Assembly: GCA_039177505.1 (NCBI GenBank)
Contig: JBCDFR010000001.1
Location: forward strand, 62,001-126,000
DNA length: 64,000 nucleotides
Direction of reading: 5' to 3'
Origin: JABSQH01 sp039177505
GTDB lineage: Bacteria; Actinomycetota; Acidimicrobiia; Acidimicrobiales; Ilumatobacteraceae
This document shows positions 33,602 through 42,022 of this stretch, one piece after another; positions within the stretch are counted from its first letter, which is position 1; each line of letters starts with the position of its first letter. Under the pieces are notes generated by a model. It ran no database searches, was not told the DNA's origin, and saw only the letters and a list, made by a program, of their open reading frames with translations. The translations under genes and the position numbers were made by a program.

Positions 33602-34926
33602 GCGTCGACCGTTGGCCCCGGACGCTGTTCGATGCGCATCAGGCCCCGCATATACGGGCGCAGCACCTCGGGCACGGTGACGGTGCCGTCGGCATTGCGG
33701 TAGTTCTCGATGATCGCGGCCCACACCCGCGGCACGGCGAGCGCCGAGCCGTTGAGGGTGTGCACGAGGTCGGTTCCTTTGCGAGGCTTGCCGTCGTCGT
33801 CGACTCGACGGAACCGGATGTTGGCGCGTCGCGCCTGATAGTCGCTGAACCAGCTGACCGACGACACCTCGAGCCAGTCGTCGGCACCGGGGGCGTACAC
33901 CTCGACGTCGAAGCTGCGGTGATGGCTCTGGCCGAGATCGCCGGTACAGATCTCGATCACGCGATAGGGCAGTTCGAGACGGGCGATCGCCCGCTCGGCA
34001 CGGTCGCGCATCTCGATCAACAAGTCGGGAGCCTGTTCGGGTGTGGCCAGCGCGAGGATCTCGACCTTGTCGAACTCGTGAGCTCGCAGCATGCCGCGGG
34101 TGTCACGTCCGGCAGCGCCGGCCTCGCGGCGATACGCCGGGCTGTAGGCCATGAAGCGCATCGGCAGTTCGTCGTGATCGAGGATCTCGTCGCTGTAGAT
34201 CGACGTCAGCGGGACCTCGGCGGTGGGGATGGCCCACAGGTCGTCGCGTTCGATGGCGTACGCATCGTCGGCGAACTTCGGTAGTTGGCCGGTGGCGGTG
34301 AGCGTGGCGGTGCTGACGAGCGACGGCGCGCGAATCTCCTCGAACGCGTCGGCGTTGGCGTCGAGGCCGTACTGACACAGGGCGCGGGCCAAGGTGGCTC
34401 CGGCGCCGCGCTGCATGGTGAACATCGCGCCCGACACTTTGACGGCGCGCTCGTTGTCGAGGATGCCGAGTGCCTCTGCGGTCTCCCAGTGAGGCACGCG
34501 TTGATGATCGGGATACGTCGCATGGGTCGCCACCGGTCCGACGATCGTCGGGTTGTCGGCGTCGCTCGCTCCGTCGGGCGCGTCGGGATGTGGCGCGTTC
34601 GGAATGCCGAGCAGCAGTTCGTGCAGCGCGGTCGACACCTGCTCGTGTTCGGCGGCGAGGCCCTTTTCGCGGCGGCCTAGTTCGCGACTCTCGGCTTGCA
34701 GCTTCTCCGCGGCCTCGACGTTGCCGTCGCGACGGAGGGCACCGACCTCTTTGGAGATGCTGTTCACACGGGCACGACATTCATCGCGTTCGAGGGTGAT
34801 ATCGCGCAGGCGAGTATCCAACCGAGCGGCGTGTTCGAGCTCATCGATGATCGCAGGCCGCGCCCGACGGGTGAGGGCGGTACGCAGGCCGTCGAGGTCG
34901 GTGCGCAGCAGTCGCTGGTCGATCAC
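33598..34926 (-). CDS. serS: Seryl-tRNA synthetase
   Basis: The 442-residue class II synthetase charges tRNA-Ser. The N-terminal coiled-coil arm covers about 30-100. Motif 2 (MAYSPAYRREAG, RGMLRAHEFDKVE) and motif 3 (TLNGSALAVPRVWAAIIENY) are intact, as is the serine site around TAEVPLTS. It starts at the ATG at 34926, 22 bases downstream of the ctaG stop. The length is normal. Confidence 0.97.
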   Translation of the reverse strand: MIDQRLLRTDLDGLRTALTRRARPAIIDELEHAARLDTRLRDITLERDECRARVNSISKEVGALRRDGNVEAAEKLQAESRELGRREKGLAAEHEQVSTALHELLLGIPNAPHPDAPDGASDADNPTIVGPVATHATYPDHQRVPHWETAEALGILDNERAVKVSGAMFTMQRGAGATLARALCQYGLDANADAFEEIRAPSLVSTATLTATGQLPKFADDAYAIERDDLWAIPTAEVPLTSIYSDEILDHDELPMRFMAYSPAYRREAGAAGRDTRGMLRAHEFDKVEILALATPEQAPDLLIEMRDRAERAIARLELPYRVIEICTGDLGQSHHRSFDVEVYAPGADDWLEVSSVSWFSDYQARRANIRFRRVDDDGKPRKGTDLVHTLNGSALAVPRVWAAIIENYRNADGTVTVPEVLRPYMRGLMRIEQRPGPTVDA

Positions 34927-34948
34927 GAAGCGGAGGCTAGCGACGCGA

Positions 34949-35926
34949 TCAGCGCTGGACGGCGTCGTTTGGCGCGTCGCTCGGTGGCGAGTCGCCGCCC
35001 AACGGTGTGCGCGCGAACTCGCGCTCGACGTCGGCGGTCGTGAGCGGGAACTCGTCGTGACCGGTGATCTCGGCGGTGGGCATCGATCCCGGCCGCTTGT
35101 AGTTGTGCTCGTTGCGGTACGTCGAGGCGAACCGTTTGAAGTAGATGAACACGATGATCGTCCACAAGAAGATCGAGCCGCCGAGCTTCATAATCGCCCC
35201 GGCAAGCTGCTGATCTTCGGTGATCCCGATGCCCAGCAGCCGAGTCGGGACGTCGTAGGCCTCGTACACCGTGCCCTCGGCGAAGGTCAGCCAGGCAGCG
35301 GGCAGCGTCGGCACGATCGATTGCAAGAACAGGTAGATCGACTTGCCGATCGGGGTGAGGTGGTATTCGGGGAACGGCCCGCACACGGGCATCCACATCA
35401 GCAACGACAGCATGACGACCATGAAGTGCAGCGAGTAGTGCAGCGGCCCGTTGGCCACCGACTCGTTGACGGCGATGGGGATGTGGGTGACGATCACCGC
35501 CACGTTGAATGCCACGCCTGCAACGACCGGGCGACACATGAACGACAGCGCCGAGTACAGCTTGCCGTTGCCGATGAGCACACGCAGCAGCCACTCCGGT
35601 GTGGCCAGCAGGGCCAGCGGCGGCAGGAAGTACGTGAGCATCATGTGCTGCAACATGTGCGCCGAATACAGGTAGTCCTCGCTGATGTCGTGCATCGGCC
35701 AATCACTGGCCACCCACAACATCACCATCGCGCCGACGAAGGCGTACTTGTTCTTGCGGGTCACCGGCGGCTGCCCCTGTGGGACCGCCCGGGGGCCGAT
35801 CACCTTGACCATGTAGATGTACAGCACGGTCAACGAGCCGACGAGAATCCACACCTCGGGGTGGAACTGGTAGCGCCACGGGTTGGAGTCACTCGCAGCG
35901 CTGTCGATCGCTTGGGCCAGGAGCAT
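34949..35926 (-). CDS. ctaG: Cytochrome c oxidase assembly factor CtaG (caa3 type)
   Basis: The 325-residue protein has seven predicted membrane helices and the family motifs FHPEVWILVG, WPMHDISEDYLYSAHMLQHMML and LHFMVVMLSLLMW, with histidines thought to handle copper for CuB insertion. It is of the Bacillus/actinobacterial CtaG type, unrelated to Cox11. A GGGAGGA site precedes the ATG at 35926. It is the last gene of the oxidase operon. The C-terminal 50 residues are soluble. Confidence 0.93.
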   Translation of the reverse strand: MLLAQAIDSAASDSNPWRYQFHPEVWILVGSLTVLYIYMVKVIGPRAVPQGQPPVTRKNKYAFVGAMVMLWVASDWPMHDISEDYLYSAHMLQHMMLTYFLPPLALLATPEWLLRVLIGNGKLYSALSFMCRPVVAGVAFNVAVIVTHIPIAVNESVANGPLHYSLHFMVVMLSLLMWMPVCGPFPEYHLTPIGKSIYLFLQSIVPTLPAAWLTFAEGTVYEAYDVPTRLLGIGITEDQQLAGAIMKLGGSIFLWTIIVFIYFKRFASTYRNEHNYKRPGSMPTAEITGHDEFPLTTADVEREFARTPLGGDSPPSDAPNDAVQR

Positions 35927-35956
35927 TGAGGAATCCTCCCCGGGCCACGCCGGGGG

Positions 35957-36313
35957 TTAGGGGGCGAAGAAGTGGAAGGTGGTCAACGCGGCGCAGTACA
36001 CGCCGACGGCGAGGAACAGCCCGGCGTAGAACATCCACGAGAAGATGCGAGCGTCGCCGCGCAGGTGCATGAAGAAACTGGCGACGGTGACGAACTTGAT
36101 CGCCATCATCACCAACAGGATCGGCACGAGCCATGAACCGAGTTCGATGTAGCTCGCCGCCACCTCGAGTGCCGTGAGGATCAGCAGCATGAACGCGATG
36201 AGCACGTAGTCGCGGTCGCGCAGGTCCTTGTGTTCGTGGGGGATCGCCGACGGTTCGGTGGCGGTGATGTCTTCGCCGAAGTGGTGCTCGGCGGTGGGCG
36301 TTTCGGTGCTCAT
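35957..36313 (-). CDS. Cytochrome c oxidase subunit IV
   Basis: The 118-residue protein has three membrane helices and the prokaryotic subunit IV (CtaF/CoxD) features AIKFVTVASFFMHLRGD and a Phe-rich C-terminus. Such small subunits stabilise the oxidase. The gene starts at the ATG at 36313, 17 bases downstream of the subunit III stop, inside the operon. Confidence 0.9.
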   Translation of the reverse strand: MSTETPTAEHHFGEDITATEPSAIPHEHKDLRDRDYVLIAFMLLILTALEVAASYIELGSWLVPILLVMMAIKFVTVASFFMHLRGDARIFSWMFYAGLFLAVGVYCAALTTFHFFAP

Positions 36314-36329
36314 CGGTGCCGCTCCAGAA

Positions 36330-37007
36330 TCAGGCCGGGATCAGGTAGACGAGGGTGAAGATGACGATCCAGACGATGTCGACGAAGTGCCAGTACAGGC
36401 CGATCATCTCGACGGTTTCGGCCTTGTTGCCGTGGACCCGGTTGCGCAACAGCATGCCGACGGTGGCCATCAGCATGATGATGCCGACGCTGACGTGGGC
36501 GCCGTGGAAGCCGACCAGGGTGTAGAAGCTCGACGCGAACAGGTTGGTCGTGAAGCCGAGACCCTCCCGGTAGAACACGGTGAACTCGTAGATCTGACCG
36601 GCGAGGAACAACCCACCCAGCAGTGCGGTGACAGTGAGCCATAGGCGGGTGTTGGTGTCGTCTTCGCGTTTGGCGGCCTGCACGGCGAGCACCATCGTGA
36701 GCGACGACATCAGCAGGATGAAGCTGGTGGCCGACGTGAACGGGATGTCCCACAGCTGGTCGGGGCCGAGGGTGTCGGCACGCCGGTTGCGGTACAGCAT
36801 GTAGGTGGAGATCAGGCCACCGAACAGCAGGCACTCGCTGCCGAGGAACAGCCACATCGCCAGCTTGGTGTTGGACAGGCCGGTCGAGGTGTGGTGTTCG
36901 AGACCAATGTGGTCCTGCCCGTCGTCGTACCCGGCGGGGATCGCCTCGTGCTCGACGGGCGCCTCTGTGGGCGCGGCGTCGGTGGGATTGATGGTCGCGT
37001 CAGACAC
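36330..37007 (-). CDS. ctaE: Cytochrome c oxidase subunit III
   Basis: The protein of 225 residues has five membrane helices of the shortened bacterial subunit III and the motifs KLAMWLFLGSECLLFGGL, GFHGAHVSVGI and LYWHFVDIVWIVIFT. It supports stable turnover of subunit I. The start is a GTG at 37007 that overlaps the ctaD stop by eight bases. The N-terminal 45 residues are soluble and acidic. Confidence 0.95.
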   Translation of the reverse strand: MSDATINPTDAAPTEAPVEHEAIPAGYDDGQDHIGLEHHTSTGLSNTKLAMWLFLGSECLLFGGLISTYMLYRNRRADTLGPDQLWDIPFTSATSFILLMSSLTMVLAVQAAKREDDTNTRLWLTVTALLGGLFLAGQIYEFTVFYREGLGFTTNLFASSFYTLVGFHGAHVSVGIIMLMATVGMLLRNRVHGNKAETVEMIGLYWHFVDIVWIVIFTLVYLIPA

Positions 37008-39012
37008 TGGCGACCAGCTCCTTGCTCGGTTCGCCGCCATCACCTTCGGGCGGATCGAACTCGGAGTCGTCGGCGGTCGGCGGTTCGAGCGCCCAGCCGA
37101 ACATGGCCACGGTGGCGATCGCCAGGCCGACGATGACGAGCAGCGTCGAGTAGATGATGCCGTAGGCGATCACCGGCAGCGAGAACGACAACACGATCGG
37201 CCAGTACGACGGCGACGGCAGGTGGATGTGGGGGTCGCGGTGAGCGGTTTCCGCGGCCTGGATCTCTTCGGCTGTGGCCACCTTGACGTAGTCGTGGGCG
37301 TCGCCTTCGCCGACATCTTCGTACTTGCGGTGGAACATCTCGTCGAGGGCATGCACGGTCGGGGTGCGCTCGAAGTTGTACTCCTTCGGCGGGTTCTCGG
37401 CCATCCACTCGAGGCTGCGCGCATCCCACGGGTCGGCCGGGGCCGGCGGGTTCTTGCGGCTGACCCACACGTTGACGAAGAACAGGAGGGCGCCGACAGC
37501 GAGGATGAACGAGCCGATGGTGGCCACGAGGTTCCAGAAGCCGAGGTTGAAGAAGCCTTCACCAGCGCGGTTCTCGGTCCAGACGTACATCCGCCGCGGC
37601 TGGCCCTGCAGACCGATGATGTGCATCGGGCCGAACGTGAGGTTCATGCCGATGATCATCGTCCAGAAGTTGGCCTTGCCCCACGACTCGTTGAGCATCT
37701 TGCCGAACACCTTCGGCCACCAGTAGTACATGCCGGCGAACAAGCCGAGCACCGCACCACCGAAGATCACGTAGTGGAAGTGGGCGACGATGTAGTAGGT
37801 ATCGGTCTGCTGCGTATCGGACGGGGCCACCGAGTGGGTCACACCCGACAGACCGCCGATGGTGAACATCACGATCAGCCCGGTGGCGAACAACATCGCC
37901 GTGGTGAACCGCAACTTGCCGCCCCACATGGTGAGCGTCCAGTTGATGATCTTCACGCCGGTGGGCACGGCGATGGCCATCGTGGCCACGGAGAACACCG
38001 CCACCGAGATCGGCCCTAATCCCGAGGCGAACATGTGGTGGGCCCACACGCCCCATCCAACGAAGCCGATCGCCGCACCGGAGAACACCACGAAGGGGTA
38101 ACCGAACAGCGGCTTCTTGGAGAACACCGGCAGGACTTCGGAGATGATGCCGAACGCCGGGAGCACGATGATGTACACCTCGGGGTGACCGAAGATCCAG
38201 AACAGGTGCTGCCACAGCAGCGGGTCGGCACCTTCGGCGACTTCGAAGAACGTGGCGTCGTAGTTGCGCTGGAACAACAACAACACGAGCGCCACAGTGA
38301 TGACCGGCATGGCGAACAGCAGCAGGAACTGCGTGACGAGGGCCATCCACGTGAAGATGGGCACCCTCATCATCGTCATGCCCGGAGCCCGCATGTTGAG
38401 CACGGTGACGATCAGGTTGACCGCACCGACGAGCGAGGCGATACCGGTGATCAGCAGGCCGAGGGTCCAGTAGTCGACACCGTTGCTGGGCGAGAACGGC
38501 ACGGCGCTGTTCGGGGCGTACATGAACCAACCGCCGTCGGCCGCACCGCCGAGGAACCACGACGTGTTGAGGAAGATGCCGCCGAACACGAAGGTCCACA
38601 AGCTCAGCGCGTTGAGCCGCGGGAAGGCGACGTCACGGGCGCCGATCTGCAGCGGGATCATGTAGTTGGCGAACGCCGCGGCCATCGGCATCACGAACAA
38701 GAACACCATGGTGGTGGCGTGCATCGTGAACATCTGGTTGTAGGCGTCGGCCGACAGCACGGTGCCTTCCGGCTGGGCCAGCTGGAGGCGGATGAACAAC
38801 GCCTCGACGCCGCCAACGACGAAGAACACCATGGCGACGACGCCGTACATGATGCCGATCTTCTTGTGGTCGACGGTGAACGCCCACGAGCGCCAGCCGG
38901 TGGTCTGCACCGGGCGGCGGAGGTAGCCGTAGGACCGTGTCGGGGTAACCGCCGGCGCGCCGCCACTGGGAGCGAGCGCTGGGGTATCGGCTGGGCGTTC
39001 GATGATGGCCAT
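37000..39012 (-). CDS. ctaD: Cytochrome c oxidase subunit I, aa3 type
   Basis: The 670-residue catalytic subunit reduces O2 to water and pumps protons. Heme and copper ligands are intact: His98 in MHATTMVF (low-spin heme), the CuB His and cross-linked Tyr in FGHPEVYI, the His pair in WAHHMF, and the two histidines of AHFHYV. The D-channel glutamate of HPEVY is present. A C-terminal extension of about 110 residues (after residue 560) carries two more membrane helices and an acidic tail. The ATG at 39012 is 16 bases from the ctaC stop. Confidence 0.97.
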   Translation of the reverse strand: MAIIERPADTPALAPSGGAPAVTPTRSYGYLRRPVQTTGWRSWAFTVDHKKIGIMYGVVAMVFFVVGGVEALFIRLQLAQPEGTVLSADAYNQMFTMHATTMVFLFVMPMAAAFANYMIPLQIGARDVAFPRLNALSLWTFVFGGIFLNTSWFLGGAADGGWFMYAPNSAVPFSPSNGVDYWTLGLLITGIASLVGAVNLIVTVLNMRAPGMTMMRVPIFTWMALVTQFLLLFAMPVITVALVLLLFQRNYDATFFEVAEGADPLLWQHLFWIFGHPEVYIIVLPAFGIISEVLPVFSKKPLFGYPFVVFSGAAIGFVGWGVWAHHMFASGLGPISVAVFSVATMAIAVPTGVKIINWTLTMWGGKLRFTTAMLFATGLIVMFTIGGLSGVTHSVAPSDTQQTDTYYIVAHFHYVIFGGAVLGLFAGMYYWWPKVFGKMLNESWGKANFWTMIIGMNLTFGPMHIIGLQGQPRRMYVWTENRAGEGFFNLGFWNLVATIGSFILAVGALLFFVNVWVSRKNPPAPADPWDARSLEWMAENPPKEYNFERTPTVHALDEMFHRKYEDVGEGDAHDYVKVATAEEIQAAETAHRDPHIHLPSPSYWPIVLSFSLPVIAYGIIYSTLLVIVGLAIATVAMFGWALEPPTADDSEFDPPEGDGGEPSKELVASV

Positions 39013-39027
39013 CGGTTCGTGCTCCGG

Positions 39028-40269
39028 TTAATCGAGTTCCAGCAAATACGCGACGAGTTCGTCGATCTGGTCCTCACTGAGGGCCAGATACGGCATGCCA
39101 CGGGGCAAGCCGTCGGTTTCGGCGAGCTCGTTCGGGTCGGTGTACATGGGCTTCGCTGCGGGCGAGTCGCGCAGCCACTCGCGCAGCTGCACCCGGTTGA
39201 GACATTCAGGCGTGACGCCTTCGAGGTACCGCTCGCCGAACTCGTCGGGCGGCGCTTCCCATACGTCGGCGCGGCACTCGGGCGTAAGCAGGTCGAACAT
39301 CGCGCCGGCGAAGGTGTTGCGGGTCATCAGGTACGACAGGTTGGGCGCCGCACCGGAGTACACGTTGAGGTCGGGCCGCGACACGATCGGGTCGCCGTTG
39401 CCGTCCTCGAGGCCGTTCACCTGGTGACAACGTGAACACTGGGCGATGAACGTCGACTCGCCCGCAAGGGCCAATTCGTTGGTGGGCGACTCGTACTCGC
39501 TCAGCTGATTGGCCTTCCACTCTTCGAAGTCGTCGGCTTCGAGGGCGATGACCTCCATGCGCATGTTGGCGTGCGACAGGCCGCAGAACTCGGTGCACTG
39601 ACCGGCGTAGATCCCGGGTTCGTCGGCCTGCATACGGTTGGTCTGCACACGGCCCGGCACCATGTCGCGTTTGCCGTTGAGGCGCGGGATCCACCACGAG
39701 TGGATGACGTCGCGAGACGTTCCGCGTACGAGCACCGGCGTGTCGACCGGCAGCACCATCTGGCCAGACGTGACGATCGGGGCCGAGATGCCTCCACAGC
39801 CGTCTTGCACCGGATAGTCGACTTCCCACCACCACTGCTGGCCGGTGACGTTGATGACGCACTCGGTGTCGCCGTCTTCGGCGAGGGCGAACACCGTGCT
39901 CACGGTGGGAATGGCCACGCCGATGAGGATGAGCGCAGGAAGGATCGTGAGGCCGATCTCCAGCGCTGGCTTGCCGTGCGTCTGTTCGGGGATGGCCTGG
40001 CCGCGGTCGCGGTACCGCCAGATCACGAAGCCGATCACCGACAGCGTGATCACACCGACGATGCCGGCGATGATGAACACCGGCACCTGCAGGTTCTGGA
40101 TCTTCTGAGCGTTGGGGCCGGCAGGATCGAAGGTGTCCTGCGGCGCGTCTTGGGCGCAACCGGCGACGAGCGCGCCGAGCCCAACGGCGGCGGCGATGCG
40201 GAGGCGACGGCTCACTGATCCGACGGTACTCGCGGTCGCTGAGACAGGCCTACTTGTTCGATTGTTCAT
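39028..40269 (-). CDS. ctaC: Cytochrome c oxidase subunit II fused to cytochrome c
   Basis: The 413-residue protein has a signal with the lipobox VAGC (Cys38), two membrane helices (about 60-84 and 104-130) and the CuA domain with His190, Cys225, Glu227, Cys229, His233 and Met236 (GQCTEFCGLSHANM). A cytochrome c domain follows, with CSRCH at 278-282 and the likely Met ligand in RGMPYLAL near the C-terminus. This is the caa3 layout, in which electrons enter through the fused heme c. The ATG at 40269 is 26 bases from the upstream gene. Confidence 0.95.
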   Translation of the reverse strand: MNNRTSRPVSATASTVGSVSRRLRIAAAVGLGALVAGCAQDAPQDTFDPAGPNAQKIQNLQVPVFIIAGIVGVITLSVIGFVIWRYRDRGQAIPEQTHGKPALEIGLTILPALILIGVAIPTVSTVFALAEDGDTECVINVTGQQWWWEVDYPVQDGCGGISAPIVTSGQMVLPVDTPVLVRGTSRDVIHSWWIPRLNGKRDMVPGRVQTNRMQADEPGIYAGQCTEFCGLSHANMRMEVIALEADDFEEWKANQLSEYESPTNELALAGESTFIAQCSRCHQVNGLEDGNGDPIVSRPDLNVYSGAAPNLSYLMTRNTFAGAMFDLLTPECRADVWEAPPDEFGERYLEGVTPECLNRVQLREWLRDSPAAKPMYTDPNELAETDGLPRGMPYLALSEDQIDELVAYLLELD

Positions 40270-40295
40270 CGTTTGCGATCGAAACCTCTGCTCGC

Positions 40296-41432
40296 TCACG
40301 GAACGATCAGCTCCAGGAAGGCCGACTCGACGCCGGGTACGAAGAAGAAGTAGCCGCCGTCGACCGAGTCGCTCGGCGGCCCGATGGTGAGGGTGATGTT
40401 TTGCACGCCGCCCTCCTCGACCAGAGCGGTACACACTTGGACGCGTCCGGTGACAACGGCGTCGGGCTCGAACTCGGTCTCGCCGAGATCGACCGACAGG
40501 CGACGCGCTTCGGACGACTCGTTGCGGAACACGACGTTGCTCGGGTTCGACCGCGGCAGTGTCAATGCCGACGATTCGGCTGGGCCGTTGAGTCGCTTGG
40601 TCAGCGTGCCGTCTTCGTTGAGCGTGATCTCAGCGGCCACGCTGGCCTGCGCGGCCACGGTCTGGGCGGCTTTGCTGTCGGCTTCGGTCTTCTCGGGGTT
40701 CACACACAGGCCCGCGGCGGCTTCGCCCTGGGCGGTCTCGTGTACGTGGATGTCGCGTTCGCCGTCGACTCCGGTGACGACACCGCCGGCAACCAACGCC
40801 ACACCGGCGACCGACATCGTGCCGACCATCACGCTGCGCTTCACGTTGGGGCGATAGGCGAAGAAGAACGCCGCGGCGAGGATGCACGCGCCGACGACCG
40901 AGAACACGATCACCACGTTGACCTTCGACAGCCACAACATGATGCGGCTGAACGAATAGGCGATGATGCCGATGACCGCCGCTCCACCGATCGGGTATTC
41001 GATCGGGTTGGCGATCCGGCTGCGCACTTCACGGTTGTGGGTGGTGCTCGCCGATGCCCGCTCGGCCCACGCCTGGGCCGTCCATTCGGCACCGCCGGCG
41101 AGCATTATGACGAGCCCGATGATGAACATCGGCTCGACCGTGACCAGACCGATCACCATGGTGAACGCACCGATGGCGAACAGCAGAGGCCAGGCGCTGG
41201 GGCCGGGGGCCGGTCGCGACGCGGGGCACGTGGCCACCGCGGCGGCGTCGTCGACGAAGACGTTGGCGTCGCGGGTGAACAGGTTGACGCCGGTGACCAT
41301 GGCGAGTGCGATCGAGGCCGAGATCAGCCCAACCGTGCCCATCACCCCGTCTTGGGTGACCCCGTAGACGACGGTGACGATGATCGAGACGACGGTGGCG
41401 CCGACGAGGAATTTGGTACCTGTGGTGAACAT
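40296..41432 (-). CDS. Membrane protein with C-terminal cupredoxin-like domain, oxidase-associated
   Basis: The 378-residue protein has about seven hydrophobic helices (from residues 5-25 to about 205-225) and an extracytoplasmic C-terminal domain (about 240-378) rich in beta strands. The segment NVVFRNESSEARRLSVDLG resembles the first copper-ligand region of cupredoxins, but the histidine is absent. It lies between the genuine subunit II gene and a subunit III-like gene in the same operon, with gaps of 26 and 8 bases. No named family is recognised. It may be a partner of the ligand-less subunit I homologue. Confidence 0.7.
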   Translation of the reverse strand: MFTTGTKFLVGATVVSIIVTVVYGVTQDGVMGTVGLISASIALAMVTGVNLFTRDANVFVDDAAAVATCPASRPAPGPSAWPLLFAIGAFTMVIGLVTVEPMFIIGLVIMLAGGAEWTAQAWAERASASTTHNREVRSRIANPIEYPIGGAAVIGIIAYSFSRIMLWLSKVNVVIVFSVVGACILAAAFFFAYRPNVKRSVMVGTMSVAGVALVAGGVVTGVDGERDIHVHETAQGEAAAGLCVNPEKTEADSKAAQTVAAQASVAAEITLNEDGTLTKRLNGPAESSALTLPRSNPSNVVFRNESSEARRLSVDLGETEFEPDAVVTGRVQVCTALVEEGGVQNITLTIGPPSDSVDGGYFFFVPGVESAFLELIVP

Positions 41433-41440
41433 TCAGCGGC

Positions 41441-42022
41441 TCACTTGGTGACGTAGACGACGAACCAGATGCCGGCGTAACAGACGGCAACGGTGTACCA
41501 GTAGATGGCGTGACTGGCGAGGAGTTCCCGGTCGTCTTCGCGCCCGCCGATGAAACGGAACGAAGCGACCATGGTGAACAACACACCGATGATCAACAGC
41601 ACGACGAACATGCCGGTGATCGCATAAAACATGGCTTGATAGGTGCCGTCGGCGATGCCCAGGCCCATCTCGAACCAGATGAACGCCTGGGCGTTGATGA
41701 TCAAGATGCCGAACAGACCCGTCAGCGCGAGCGCCAACACGGTATGGGCCCGGTCGCCGTGCATCGCCGCCCAGTGCGCCCACTGGACCATCACGCCGAC
41801 ACCGACGAAGGCGACGAGCATCACGTTGGATGGCACTTCGGGGATGGTCACGCCATCGGGCACCCAGGTGTCGAACAGGTCGAGCGAGCGGGTGCGCTGC
41901 AATGCCCAGATGCCGAGCATGCTGCCGGTGAGCATGACCATCGTCGTCGCCGCGAGGAGCGAGCCGACCAGCAGCTGGCGGCGCGGTGCGGGCGCCGGGG
42001 CGGCGGGGAGTGCGAGGGTCAT
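41441..42022 (-). CDS. Cytochrome c oxidase subunit III-like protein (paralogue)
   Basis: The 193-residue protein has five membrane helices and resembles subunit III at its C-terminus (SHAIYWYTVAVCYAGIWF versus the genuine subunit's LYWHFVDIVWIVIF). It lacks the glutamate-rich second helix motif seen in ctaE. The ATG at 42022 overlaps the stop of the subunit I-like gene by four bases (ATGA), so both are made together. It is probably part of the same unusual complex. Confidence 0.75.
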   Translation of the reverse strand: MTLALPAAPAPAPRRQLLVGSLLAATTMVMLTGSMLGIWALQRTRSLDLFDTWVPDGVTIPEVPSNVMLVAFVGVGVMVQWAHWAAMHGDRAHTVLALALTGLFGILIINAQAFIWFEMGLGIADGTYQAMFYAITGMFVVLLIIGVLFTMVASFRFIGGREDDRELLASHAIYWYTVAVCYAGIWFVVYVTK

